A stretch of DNA of 64,000 nucleotides from positions 877,599 to 941,598 of the forward strand of contig NZ_LMDA01000001.1 of NCBI RefSeq assembly GCF_001424985.1. The letters are read 5' to 3'. Below the pieces are notes generated by a model, which was not told the DNA's origin, did no database searches, and saw only the letters and a list, made by a program, of their open reading frames with translations. The stretch's first letter is position 1. Each line of letters starts with the position of its first letter. The position numbers and the translations under genes are program-made. Origin of the DNA: Rhizobium sp. Root1212. GTDB lineage: Bacteria; Pseudomonadota; Alphaproteobacteria; Rhizobiales; Rhizobiaceae. Shown here piece by piece: positions 43,578 through 51,206 of this stretch.

Positions 43578-43652
43578 GGCGCTCCCTCCCAAGAGCTTGA
43601 CGGGCCGGCGGACATCTCTCCGCGGACCGGCATCATGGATCGGAAAGCCGTT

Positions 43653-44102
43653 TCAGGTTTTCTGGGGCTCCTCGCCCAGCGAGTTTGGCACTTTGCGCTC
43701 CTCGCCCTCCAGATCTTTCACGATCCCCATGAAGCTTCGCATCATTCTTTCCATGATGCCCATTGTCTGGTCAATCTCTTCATCGGTCGGCAGGCGCGGT
43801 TTCGCGCTGAACTGGCCATTCTGAAGGGCATTTTCCAAGGTTTCAACGCGCTTGGTCAGGAGATCGAGTTCCAGTTCGAAGGCGGTGCGCTCATCGGCGG
43901 CGATGCGGCAGACCATCTGCCCGTCCTTCTCCTGGCAGAGCGAGACCTCGCCGGTCTCCGTATCAAGCCGGGCGATGCCGCTATCTGTGCGCTGCATGCT
44001 GTAGCGGCCCGGAGCGGGCTCCTGCGCCTCCACCGGCACGACGGCGGCGACGCCACCAGCGAGACCCGCCACGGCAAGCATCGGCCAAAGCAATCTGTTC
44101 AT
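43653..44102 (-). CDS. Hypothetical exported protein
   Basis: 149 residues from the ATG at 44102 with a GGAGAG ribosome-binding site. A signal peptide (about 1-26, ending VEAQ) precedes a beta-rich part (RYSMQRTDSGIARLDTETGEVSLC..) and a C-terminal region of predicted helices (LLTKRVETLENALQ). The YSMQ...GIARLDT...VSLC pattern occurs in rhizobial proteins of unknown function that I cannot name with confidence. It is separated by only 107 bp from the divergent DUF952 gene. Confidence 0.6.
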   Translation of the reverse strand: MNRLLWPMLAVAGLAGGVAAVVPVEAQEPAPGRYSMQRTDSGIARLDTETGEVSLCQEKDGQMVCRIAADERTAFELELDLLTKRVETLENALQNGQFSAKPRLPTDEEIDQTMGIMERMMRSFMGIVKDLEGEERKVPNSLGEEPQKT

Positions 44103-44209
44103 AACGTCTCTCCTGCCCAAAATCTGCACCCAATGCCCTCGCACTAGTGGACTTTCGGCCGCAATTGCGGCAATCCGGCTGCGATATCCCCCGGTCAGGA
44201 GGTGGCGGC

Positions 44210-44554
44210 ATGTCCAGGATCATCTACAAAATCGTTCCGACAACTCTGTGGCAAGATGCGCTGAAAAGTGGAGAATTCAAGGGCGCCCCGGTCGATCACG
44301 CCGATGGCTTCATCCATTTCTCGACAGCCGCTCAAGCCGTGGAAACCGCCGCCCGCCATTTTGCCGGCCAGGACAGGCTGATGCTCGTCGCCGTCGACGG
44401 CGGAACGCTTGGGGAAGCGCTGGTCTATGAGCCGTCCCGCGGGGGTGATCTCTTTCCCCATCTCTACGGCACCTTGCCGCTTTCCGCCGTCCTCTGGGAA
44501 AAGCCGCTGCCGCTCGGCAGCGATGGCGCCCATATCTTTCCGGAGCTTGCCTGA
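44210..44554 (+). CDS. DUF952-family protein
   Basis: 114 residues, starting at an ATG after AGGAGGT. The family motifs are IYKIVPTTLWQDA, DGFIHFSTAAQAVETAARHFAG and PHLYGTLPLSAV. DUF952 proteins are small, of unknown function, with a fold related to ADP-ribosyl-type domains by reported similarity that I cannot test here. The stop overlaps the pyrD start (TGATG), a conserved arrangement in Rhizobiaceae, so the two are coupled. Confidence 0.88.
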   Translation: MSRIIYKIVPTTLWQDALKSGEFKGAPVDHADGFIHFSTAAQAVETAARHFAGQDRLMLVAVDGGTLGEALVYEPSRGGDLFPHLYGTLPLSAVLWEKPLPLGSDGAHIFPELA

Positions 44555-45639
44555 TGCTCGATCTTTTCCAGTCGCTCGGCCGCCGCGGCCTGTTTCTTTT
44601 CGATCCCGAAGCCGCCCATGGGTTTTCGATCAAGGCGCTGAAAACCGGGCTGGTGCCAGCTTGCAGCGTGCCAGCCGATCCGCGGCTGACGCAGACGATC
44701 GCCGGCCTGACTTTTGCCAATCCGCTGGGGCTTGCCGCAGGCTACGACAAGAACGCCGAGGTGCCGGAGGAAATCCTGAAGCTCGGCTTCGGCTTCACCG
44801 AGATCGGCACCATCACGCCGAAGCCGCAGGCCGGCAACGACAAGCCCCGCATCTTCCGGCTGGTGGACGATGAAGCCGTGATCAACCGTCTCGGCTTCAA
44901 CAATGCCGGCCATGAGGCGGCCTATGAGCGGCTTTCGAAGCTGCGCGGCAATGGCCTGATCGGCGTCAATATCGGCGCCAACAAGGACAGTGCCGACCGC
45001 ATTGCCGATTATGTCGCGGGCATCCGCCGTTTCGCGTCGCTCGCCCGCTATTTCACGGCCAATATCTCTTCGCCCAACACGCCGGGCCTGCGGGACCTGC
45101 AGGCGCGCGAAAGCCTTGCCGCGCTGCTTTCCGCCGTGCTCGCCGCCCGCGACGACGAAGCGAAAAAGAATGGACGGCATGTGCCGGTGTTCCTCAAGAT
45201 CGCGCCCGATCTCACCGAGGAAGGCATGGACGACATCGCCGCCGAAGTGCTCGACCACAAGCTCGACGGGCTGATCGTTTCCAACACGACGCTGTCGCGC
45301 GACGGGCTGAAGGACCAGACGCAGGCGAAGGAGGCCGGCGGGCTTTCCGGCAAGCCGCTGTTTGCCCGTTCCACCGCCGTTCTCGCCAAGATGCGCAAGC
45401 GCGTCGGGCCTGACTTGCCGATCATCGGCGTAGGCGGTGTTTCCTCGGCGGAAACGGCGGCGGAGAAAATCCGGGCCGGCGCCGATCTCGTGCAGCTCTA
45501 TTCCTGCATGGTCTATGAAGGGCCGTTGCTGGCCAGCCGCATCATCCGCGGGCTTTCGGAAATTTGCGACCGCGAAAATCTGTCCTCGATATCGGACATC
45601 CGCGGCAGCAAGACGGATCAGTGGGCCAGCCGCTTTTAA
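44554..45639 (+). CDS. pyrD: Dihydroorotate dehydrogenase, class 2 (quinone)
   Basis: 361 residues with the membrane-associating N-terminal helices (SLGRRGLFLFDPEAAHGFS) of class 2 enzymes. FMN-binding motifs include GLAAGYDKNAEV and GVGGVSSAETA, and the catalytic base is Ser in NISSPNTPG. It oxidises dihydroorotate to orotate at the inner membrane, passing electrons to ubiquinone, in pyrimidine synthesis. The ATG overlaps the DUF952 stop and the end overlaps the convergent MATE gene by 4 bp. Confidence 0.96.
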   Translation: MLDLFQSLGRRGLFLFDPEAAHGFSIKALKTGLVPACSVPADPRLTQTIAGLTFANPLGLAAGYDKNAEVPEEILKLGFGFTEIGTITPKPQAGNDKPRIFRLVDDEAVINRLGFNNAGHEAAYERLSKLRGNGLIGVNIGANKDSADRIADYVAGIRRFASLARYFTANISSPNTPGLRDLQARESLAALLSAVLAARDDEAKKNGRHVPVFLKIAPDLTEEGMDDIAAEVLDHKLDGLIVSNTTLSRDGLKDQTQAKEAGGLSGKPLFARSTAVLAKMRKRVGPDLPIIGVGGVSSAETAAEKIRAGADLVQLYSCMVYEGPLLASRIIRGLSEICDRENLSSISDIRGSKTDQWASRF

Positions 45640-46988
45640 GCGAAGCTCGCCCTCGCCCGCCGCGGCACCAGCGCCAGCAGGAAGACGCCGCGGAAGAGCA
45701 GGAAAAGATTGAGCCCGGCCCAAAGCCCGTGATTGCCGAACAGCGGCACGAGCACCAATAGCGCCGCGACATAGCCGGCGAAGGCGAGCAGCATCATGTT
45801 GCGCATATCCCGCGACCACGTGGCGCCGATGAAGACGCCATCCATCAGGAAGGCGAGCGCGCCGGTGATCGCCGTGATCGCGGCCCAGGGCATGTATTCG
45901 TAGGCGACCGCGCGGACATCGGCCGCCGTCGTCAAGGTATCGATCAACCGATCACCGACGATGAAGAAGGCGACGGTCGTCATTGCGGCCAGCGCCAGCG
46001 ACCATGTGGCGGTCATCTTCAATGCCCGGTCGAAAGCCGGGCGGAAACGGGCGCCGATCGCACGGCCCGTCAATTGCTCGGCCGCGTTGGCAAGACCATC
46101 GAGATAATAGCCGGCCAGCAGAAAGATGCTCATCAGCACGGCATTGGCGGCCAGCGTCACCGGGCCGAAGCTCGTGCCGATGCGCGTCATCAGCGTGAAG
46201 GCGGCCAGCAGCACGAAGGAGCGGATCATGATATCGCGGTTGAGGCCGAAGAGCGGCTTCAGCCGCGCCATGGAGAAGATTTCGGCCCAGGTCGGTGCAA
46301 TCGCGCGGTCGAAACGGGAACAGACGATGGCGAAGCCGACGATCGCGCCGATGGTCTCGCCGGTGACGGTGGCGAGCGCCACGCCCATCACGCCCCAGCC
46401 CAGATGGAGGCCGAGGAAGATCGACAGCACGATGTTGACGCCGTTGATCAGCGTCTGGAGCAGAAGGCCGGTCGTGCCCTGTCCGCGACCAAGCACGAAG
46501 CCGAGAATGGCATAATTGGCGAGCGCGAAGGGGCCGGAGAGGATGCGATAGAGGAAATAGGTGCGGGTGACCTCGGCCACCTCCGGCCCCGGCGCCAGCA
46601 GCCAGAGACCGGCCGAGAGCACAAGCGGCGAGATCAGCACGATGGCGATACCGCTGACGACGGCGATCACCATCGACCGCCAGAAGACGGCCTGCTCTTC
46701 CGCCCGGTCGCCGCGGCCGAAGGCCTGGGCCACAAGCCCGGTCGTCGATGCGCGCAGGAAATTGAAGGTAGTGAAGATCAGGTCGAAGAGGATGGCGCCG
46801 ACCGCTAGACCGGCCAGCAGCGTCGCCTGACCGAGACGGCCGACGACGGCGGTATCCACCAGCCCCAGCAGCGGCGTGGTGAGGAAACCGAGCGTCATCG
46901 GGATGGCGATCGATAGGATCAGCCGGTTGGTGACGAGGAACGGCCCGGCACCATGGGCATTGTCATCGATCTTTTCGGCTGTCGTCAT
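45636..46988 (-). CDS. MATE-family multidrug/Na+ efflux protein (DinF-like)
   Basis: 450 residues with 12 hydrophobic segments in two six-helix halves. DinF/MATE motifs include IAIPMTLGFLTTPLLGLVDTAVVGRLG near the N-terminus (core GLVDTAVVGRLG), GLVAQAFGRGD, and the second-half ANAVLMSIFLLAGYYLDGLANAAEQL (core YYLDGLANAAEQL). It probably exports drugs or organic cations using a Na+ or H+ gradient. It overlaps the end of pyrD by 4 bp on the opposite strand. Confidence 0.92.
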   Translation of the reverse strand: MTTAEKIDDNAHGAGPFLVTNRLILSIAIPMTLGFLTTPLLGLVDTAVVGRLGQATLLAGLAVGAILFDLIFTTFNFLRASTTGLVAQAFGRGDRAEEQAVFWRSMVIAVVSGIAIVLISPLVLSAGLWLLAPGPEVAEVTRTYFLYRILSGPFALANYAILGFVLGRGQGTTGLLLQTLINGVNIVLSIFLGLHLGWGVMGVALATVTGETIGAIVGFAIVCSRFDRAIAPTWAEIFSMARLKPLFGLNRDIMIRSFVLLAAFTLMTRIGTSFGPVTLAANAVLMSIFLLAGYYLDGLANAAEQLTGRAIGARFRPAFDRALKMTATWSLALAAMTTVAFFIVGDRLIDTLTTAADVRAVAYEYMPWAAITAITGALAFLMDGVFIGATWSRDMRNMMLLAFAGYVAALLVLVPLFGNHGLWAGLNLFLLFRGVFLLALVPRRARASFA

Positions 46989-47035
46989 CGGCGTGGTTCC
47001 GTTCGGTTATCCTGCCCGGAGCCCACATCGGGGAA

Positions 47036-47536
47036 TCAACCGGAAGAGGAAAGCACCATGGCCCAATAAGGCCGGTTTCCGGAAGCGGGATTTCTGACGA
47101 CCGCTACCCCTAAGCCGCGATAACCGCTGCCCAGCATGTTTTCCAGATGTTTCGGCGAGCGATACCAGGCCTGATAGGCGCTTTCGGCGTCGTCCTGCCC
47201 GGCGGCGATGTTTTCCGCAGCCGGCAGGGCAACACCCTGTCCCTTCATCCGGTCGAGAAAGCTGTCGCGGAAGCCGATCAGGTGGCTCATCTTGCCGTTT
47301 TTCGCCATGCGGCTTGCCTGCGAAAGCGCTGCGGCCGCAGCGACCGGGTCGTTGGAAAGCGGCGACAGGCCCTTTTCCTTGCGCAGCGCATTGACATAGC
47401 CGAGCGTCGCCTCGGTCTGGTCGCTGCCGTTGCCGGAGGGCTTTTCGGGTTTAGTGCTGACGCAGCCAGCAAGGGCCGCAAGCGAGAGAAAAGCGCCGGC
47501 CTTCAGGAGGCCGCGCCGGGGGACAAGGTTTTGCAT
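47036..47536 (-). CDS. CAP (SCP/PR-1)-domain lipoprotein
   Basis: 166 residues. A lipobox (LAALAGC, Cys about 25) after an N-terminal signal helix marks it as a lipoprotein. The rest is a CAP domain: VNALRKEKGLSPLSNDP, MSHLIGFRD (His), AENIAAG (Glu) and SPKHLENMLGSGYRGLG. Bacterial CAP proteins are secreted or surface-anchored with poorly known functions (lipid or divalent-metal binding, envelope stress). It lies immediately after the DUF6460 gene on the same strand (1-bp gap). Confidence 0.88.
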   Translation of the reverse strand: MQNLVPRRGLLKAGAFLSLAALAGCVSTKPEKPSGNGSDQTEATLGYVNALRKEKGLSPLSNDPVAAAAALSQASRMAKNGKMSHLIGFRDSFLDRMKGQGVALPAAENIAAGQDDAESAYQAWYRSPKHLENMLGSGYRGLGVAVVRNPASGNRPYWAMVLSSSG

Positions 47537-47537
47537 A

Positions 47538-47804
47538 TCAACGTCTGTAGCTGAACAACCGGATGATGATGAAGGCGGGGATGACCACCGCGGCGCCGAT
47601 CAGGAGATAATCGCCGACACGGCCGAGCGCCGCAAAGCCGGAACGCCAGAGATCGAGGACGAAATCCCTGATACCATAGATTAGGTCATAGGGCGTGAAG
47701 CCGAGCACCGACATGATGAAGCCGACGACGATCGAAACGACGAGCAGCTTGACGATCACCCGGCCGGGCGAATCGCCCAGAATTCTGTTGAGGCCATCGG
47801 CCAT
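47538..47804 (-). CDS. DUF6460-like small membrane protein
   Basis: 88 residues with two hydrophobic helices (VIVKLLVVSIVVGFIMSVLGF core VKLLVVSIVVGF, and YLLIGAAVVIPAFIIIRL) joined by a short amphipathic loop. The GLNRILGDSPG start and FTPYDLIYGIRDF motif are those of a family of rhizobial membrane proteins of unknown role. It is adjacent to and upstream of the CAP lipoprotein gene and probably cotranscribed. Confidence 0.75.
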   Translation of the reverse strand: MADGLNRILGDSPGRVIVKLLVVSIVVGFIMSVLGFTPYDLIYGIRDFVLDLWRSGFAALGRVGDYLLIGAAVVIPAFIIIRLFSYRR

Positions 47805-47920
47805 CTGGAAATCTCCTGTTTACCATCCCCATAAGCTGCCGCGCCCCTCGGGGCAAGACGCCAGCCTTCGCCGGGAAAATCCCGCTTGCCATTTCAGTCT
47901 TCCGGGACCAGAGGTACCCC

Positions 47921-48886
47921 ATGAACCTTCATCAGCTGTCCTCCGGCGACCTGATCGCCGACCGCCGCGCCGAATATGCTAACATGCTCGCCGAGACCGG
48001 CGACCATGCGGATGCCGCAGACCTGATGCGCCAGGCGCTGGAACTGGTGCCCGACTGGGCGGCAGGCTGGTTCCGGCTCGCCGACTATGAGGAAAAATCC
48101 GGCGGGAAAGAGGCCGCGGCAAAGGCGCTGAAACGGGTGCTGGAACTTAATCCCGACGATATCTTCGGCGCCGGGCTGAAGCTTGCGCTGCTGGGGGATG
48201 CCGAGACCCCCGAGCAGCCGCCAAGTTCCTATGTCGAGCGGCTGTTCGACGATTATGCCGACCGGTTCGACGCAGCGCTGGTCGAGCGGCTGAACTACAC
48301 CGTGCCGCGGAAGCTTGCAGCGCTCATCGCCAACCATGCCGGCAAGGCCCGCTTTGCCCACACGATCGACCTCGGCTGCGGCACCGGCCTTTTTGGCTCG
48401 GAAATCAGGGAAGCGACCGATACTCTCGAAGGTGTCGATCTTTCCGCCAACATGCTGGCCAAAGCCGAAGCCAAGAAGCTTTACGACCGGTTGGGACAGG
48501 CCGATCTTTCGCTTTCCGCGGAAGCCTGCGGGCTTTTCGATGCGGAGCGCAAGGCTGGCCGTGCCGATCTCGTCAGCGCCGCCGACGTGCTGATGTATCT
48601 CGGCAATCTCGAAGGCGTGTTTGAGATCGTCGACCGGCTGCTTTCGGATCGCGGGCTGTTTGCCTTTTCCGTCGAGGATCTGGAAGCCGGCGAAAGCACG
48701 TCGGAAACGAGGTTCGCGCTGCGTCCTTCGCTACGCTATGCGCATAGCGAAGCCTATGTCCGGGGGCTTGCCGAGGACAAAGGCTTTGCCCTTACCGAAA
48801 TCAGCCGCACGGCCATTCGCGATGATGGCGGAAAGCCGGTTTTCGGCATTCTGTTTCTTGCGGCGAAGGGCAAGCCCGGCGCATGA
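47921..48886 (+). CDS. TPR-containing class I SAM-dependent methyltransferase
   Basis: 321 residues. The first about 110 are tetratricopeptide-like helices (ADLMRQALELVPDWAAGWFRLAD core ALELVPDWAAGWF, ALKRVLELNPDD). A Rossmann methyltransferase follows (DLGCGTGLFG, GVDLSANMLAKA, ADVLMYLGNL). The substrate is unknown; TPR-fused methyltransferases of this kind occur across Rhizobiaceae and may methylate a protein or small molecule. It is transcribed alone. Confidence 0.85.
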   Translation: MNLHQLSSGDLIADRRAEYANMLAETGDHADAADLMRQALELVPDWAAGWFRLADYEEKSGGKEAAAKALKRVLELNPDDIFGAGLKLALLGDAETPEQPPSSYVERLFDDYADRFDAALVERLNYTVPRKLAALIANHAGKARFAHTIDLGCGTGLFGSEIREATDTLEGVDLSANMLAKAEAKKLYDRLGQADLSLSAEACGLFDAERKAGRADLVSAADVLMYLGNLEGVFEIVDRLLSDRGLFAFSVEDLEAGESTSETRFALRPSLRYAHSEAYVRGLAEDKGFALTEISRTAIRDDGGKPVFGILFLAAKGKPGA

Positions 48887-49071
48887 TTCTTGCTATTTCA
48901 AAATAGGTCAGCATTGCTTACATATTTTGCTTGATTGCATCGGCGAAAAGCCTGAAAATCCGCTCATTCGCTGAAGGGCGAACACCGGTTTCCCCGGAAA
49001 AATCAATCTCGACATCAGCAGCCGGTCCCGCCGGACTGCCCTTTTTGCCTGCCGCATCCGGAGATCGCGCG

Positions 49072-49707
49072 ATGACCCAGCTTATGAGTGCCCTTGGCTT
49101 CTGGAACACCAGCGCGACGCGCCATACGGCGGTCGAAGACGTGCAGGGCATCTTTTCCGGCAGCCTCGTCGCGTCGCTCGGGCTTTACGTGCTGGCAAGC
49201 GCCGGCCTGCTCACCGGCAGCACGGCGGGTGTCGCCTTCCTGTTGCACTATGCCTTCGGCGTGAATTTCGGCCTTGCCTTCTTCCTGCTCAACCTGCCGT
49301 TCTTCTATCTCTCCTGGAAGCAGCTCGGCATGGCCTTCACGGTAAAGACCTTCATCGCCATCGGCATCACCTCGCTGCTCACCAATATTCAGGCGGATGT
49401 CTTCAAGATCGCCTCGGTGCATCCCGCTTGGGCGGCGCTGCTCGGCGGCCTGCTTCTGGGTTATGGGGTGCTGGCGCTCTATCGCCACCGCGCCAGCCTC
49501 GGCGGCGTCGGCATTCTCGGCGTCTACGTGCAGGAGCGTTTCGGCATCCGCGCCGGCCTGGTGCAGCTCGGCATCGACCTCTGCGTGCTGGCGGCCGCCT
49601 TCTTCGTCACGACGCCGCCGGTCGTGTTCTATTCGGTACTCGGTGCCGTGGTGCTGAACCTGTTCGTGGCCGTCAACCATCGCGCCGACCGCTACATCGC
49701 GCTCTGA
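49072..49707 (+). CDS. YitT-family membrane protein
   Basis: 211 residues from the ATG at 49072 after GGAG; the upstream extension has no membrane character. It has five to six hydrophobic segments. The features are FSGSLVASLGLYVLASAGLLTGSTAG (core GLLTGSTAGVAFLL), LAFFLLNLPFFYLSW, LGGLLLGYGVLALYRHRASLGG and VQERFGIRAGLVQLGID. This is the YitT/DUF161 membrane family of unknown transport role. The gap 48887-49071 holds no gene. Confidence 0.85.
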   Translation: MTQLMSALGFWNTSATRHTAVEDVQGIFSGSLVASLGLYVLASAGLLTGSTAGVAFLLHYAFGVNFGLAFFLLNLPFFYLSWKQLGMAFTVKTFIAIGITSLLTNIQADVFKIASVHPAWAALLGGLLLGYGVLALYRHRASLGGVGILGVYVQERFGIRAGLVQLGIDLCVLAAAFFVTTPPVVFYSVLGAVVLNLFVAVNHRADRYIAL

Positions 49708-49710
49708 GGA

Positions 49711-51120
49711 TCAGGGGATAGAAAAGACCCTGACCTCATCGGCGACGCCCCGCAGCGCAACGCTTTGCGATAGCGGATTGAGCCCTCGACCGGCCAGAAG
49801 CTGCAGAACACCGGGATCGTCGAGCACGGCCCCGGTCGCGAAAATCTCCCTTGAGGTCGCCAGATGCTGCACACGGGAGGCGATGTTGACCGTCTGCCCG
49901 AAATAATCCTGCCGCTCGTTGAGGCTGACCGCAATGCAGGGGCCTTCGTGAATGCCGATCTTCAGCAGCAGGTCCTCGCTGCCGCGCTCGTCGTTGAGCG
50001 TGCGCATGGCATCGCGCATGCGCATCGCCGCAAGCAGCGCGCTGCTCGGCACCGGGAAGGTGGCCATCACCGCATCGCCGATAGTTTTCACGACGGCACC
50101 GGCCTGCGCGCCGACAATATCCCGCAAAATCGAGAAATGGGTCTTCACCAGATCGAAGGCGGCGAGATCGCCGACCCGCTCGTAAAGCTCGGTCGATCCG
50201 CGCAGATCGGTGAACAGGAAGGTCAGGCTGGTGATCTTCAGGCGCTGATCGACTTCGACCGTATCGGTGCGGTGGATATCGCGAAACGTCTGGTTGGAGA
50301 GCAGGCGCTTTGCCGTCAGGAACGGACGGCGGCGGCCGAGCAGGTCGTGCAGGGCTTCATTGGCGACGCAGACGGACGGCAGCGTGCGAACCTCGGTATG
50401 GTTTTCGACCGAGAGGCGCAGCGGCCCCGGTTGCATCTCCAGCGTTTCGCTGTGACGGAAGCCGCGGTCGAAGATCATGGTCAGGTTTTGCCTCTCGCGG
50501 GTGGGCGAGCCTTTCACGTCGATGAACTGGGCCGCATGGGTCACCGGCTCGAAGATGATCACGAATTCGGCCGGAAGCTGCAGCGAGATGACGGCCTTTT
50601 CCCCCGGCGGCAGTTCGAGCGCTTCCAGCACGAATTCATCGACCTTGGCTTCAAAACCTTCTTCGGGCAGTTCGATGCCCGACCCCCAGTAGATTTGCCG
50701 GAAATATTCGGTCGGCGACAGCTGCTCGGGATTGTGGGCCTCGATGTGACGGATGCGGGGGCTAATGGTGAAGGTCACCTCAACCATTTCGTCGAGCGTC
50801 GGCTCATAGCCCGCCGCGCACAGCGCGCAGCTATAGGTGTCGCTCTGGACGGTGCGCAGCGAAGTATTGGCATCGAGCACACCGCCGCAACCGGGGCACA
50901 GCACATTCCAGGACAATTCGAACAGGCCAAGCTGGGAAGCATGCAGGAACGCGTTGATGGTCTGCTCCTCGTCCAGCCCATGCTCGGCGGCGAAGGCGAG
51001 CGGGTTGACACGGCAGAGCCGGCGGTCGGGCGCATCCCTGACAAAGCGCTCGATGGCATCGACGATAGCGGGCTGCGCGATCTGGCGCAGCATCGTGAAA
51101 AGAGACTGGGCTTCGCTCAT
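49711..51120 (-). CDS. Class III adenylate/guanylate cyclase with N-terminal zinc-ribbon and DUF5939-like domain
   Basis: 469 residues from the ATG at 51120. The first part has a winged-helix-like segment and a zinc ribbon (CPGCGG and CALCAAG), then a beta-rich middle (about 130-280) as in DUF5939 cyclases. The C-terminal class III cyclase domain (about 295-440) has the metal Asp in FLFTDLRGS and a second acid in GDAVMATF. The transition-state Asn and Arg are in NIASRV. These are consistent with catalysis. It likely makes cAMP in response to a signal sensed by the N-terminal region. No membrane segment is seen. Confidence 0.85.
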   Translation of the reverse strand: MSEAQSLFTMLRQIAQPAIVDAIERFVRDAPDRRLCRVNPLAFAAEHGLDEEQTINAFLHASQLGLFELSWNVLCPGCGGVLDANTSLRTVQSDTYSCALCAAGYEPTLDEMVEVTFTISPRIRHIEAHNPEQLSPTEYFRQIYWGSGIELPEEGFEAKVDEFVLEALELPPGEKAVISLQLPAEFVIIFEPVTHAAQFIDVKGSPTRERQNLTMIFDRGFRHSETLEMQPGPLRLSVENHTEVRTLPSVCVANEALHDLLGRRRPFLTAKRLLSNQTFRDIHRTDTVEVDQRLKITSLTFLFTDLRGSTELYERVGDLAAFDLVKTHFSILRDIVGAQAGAVVKTIGDAVMATFPVPSSALLAAMRMRDAMRTLNDERGSEDLLLKIGIHEGPCIAVSLNERQDYFGQTVNIASRVQHLATSREIFATGAVLDDPGVLQLLAGRGLNPLSQSVALRGVADEVRVFSIP

Positions 51121-51206
51121 GGTGTATCCTACACCCAACCGCACACAAGGGCACCGAATTTCTGATGACCCTTCAATTCCGCGCGGTTTGATCTACATTT
51201 GTTCGC

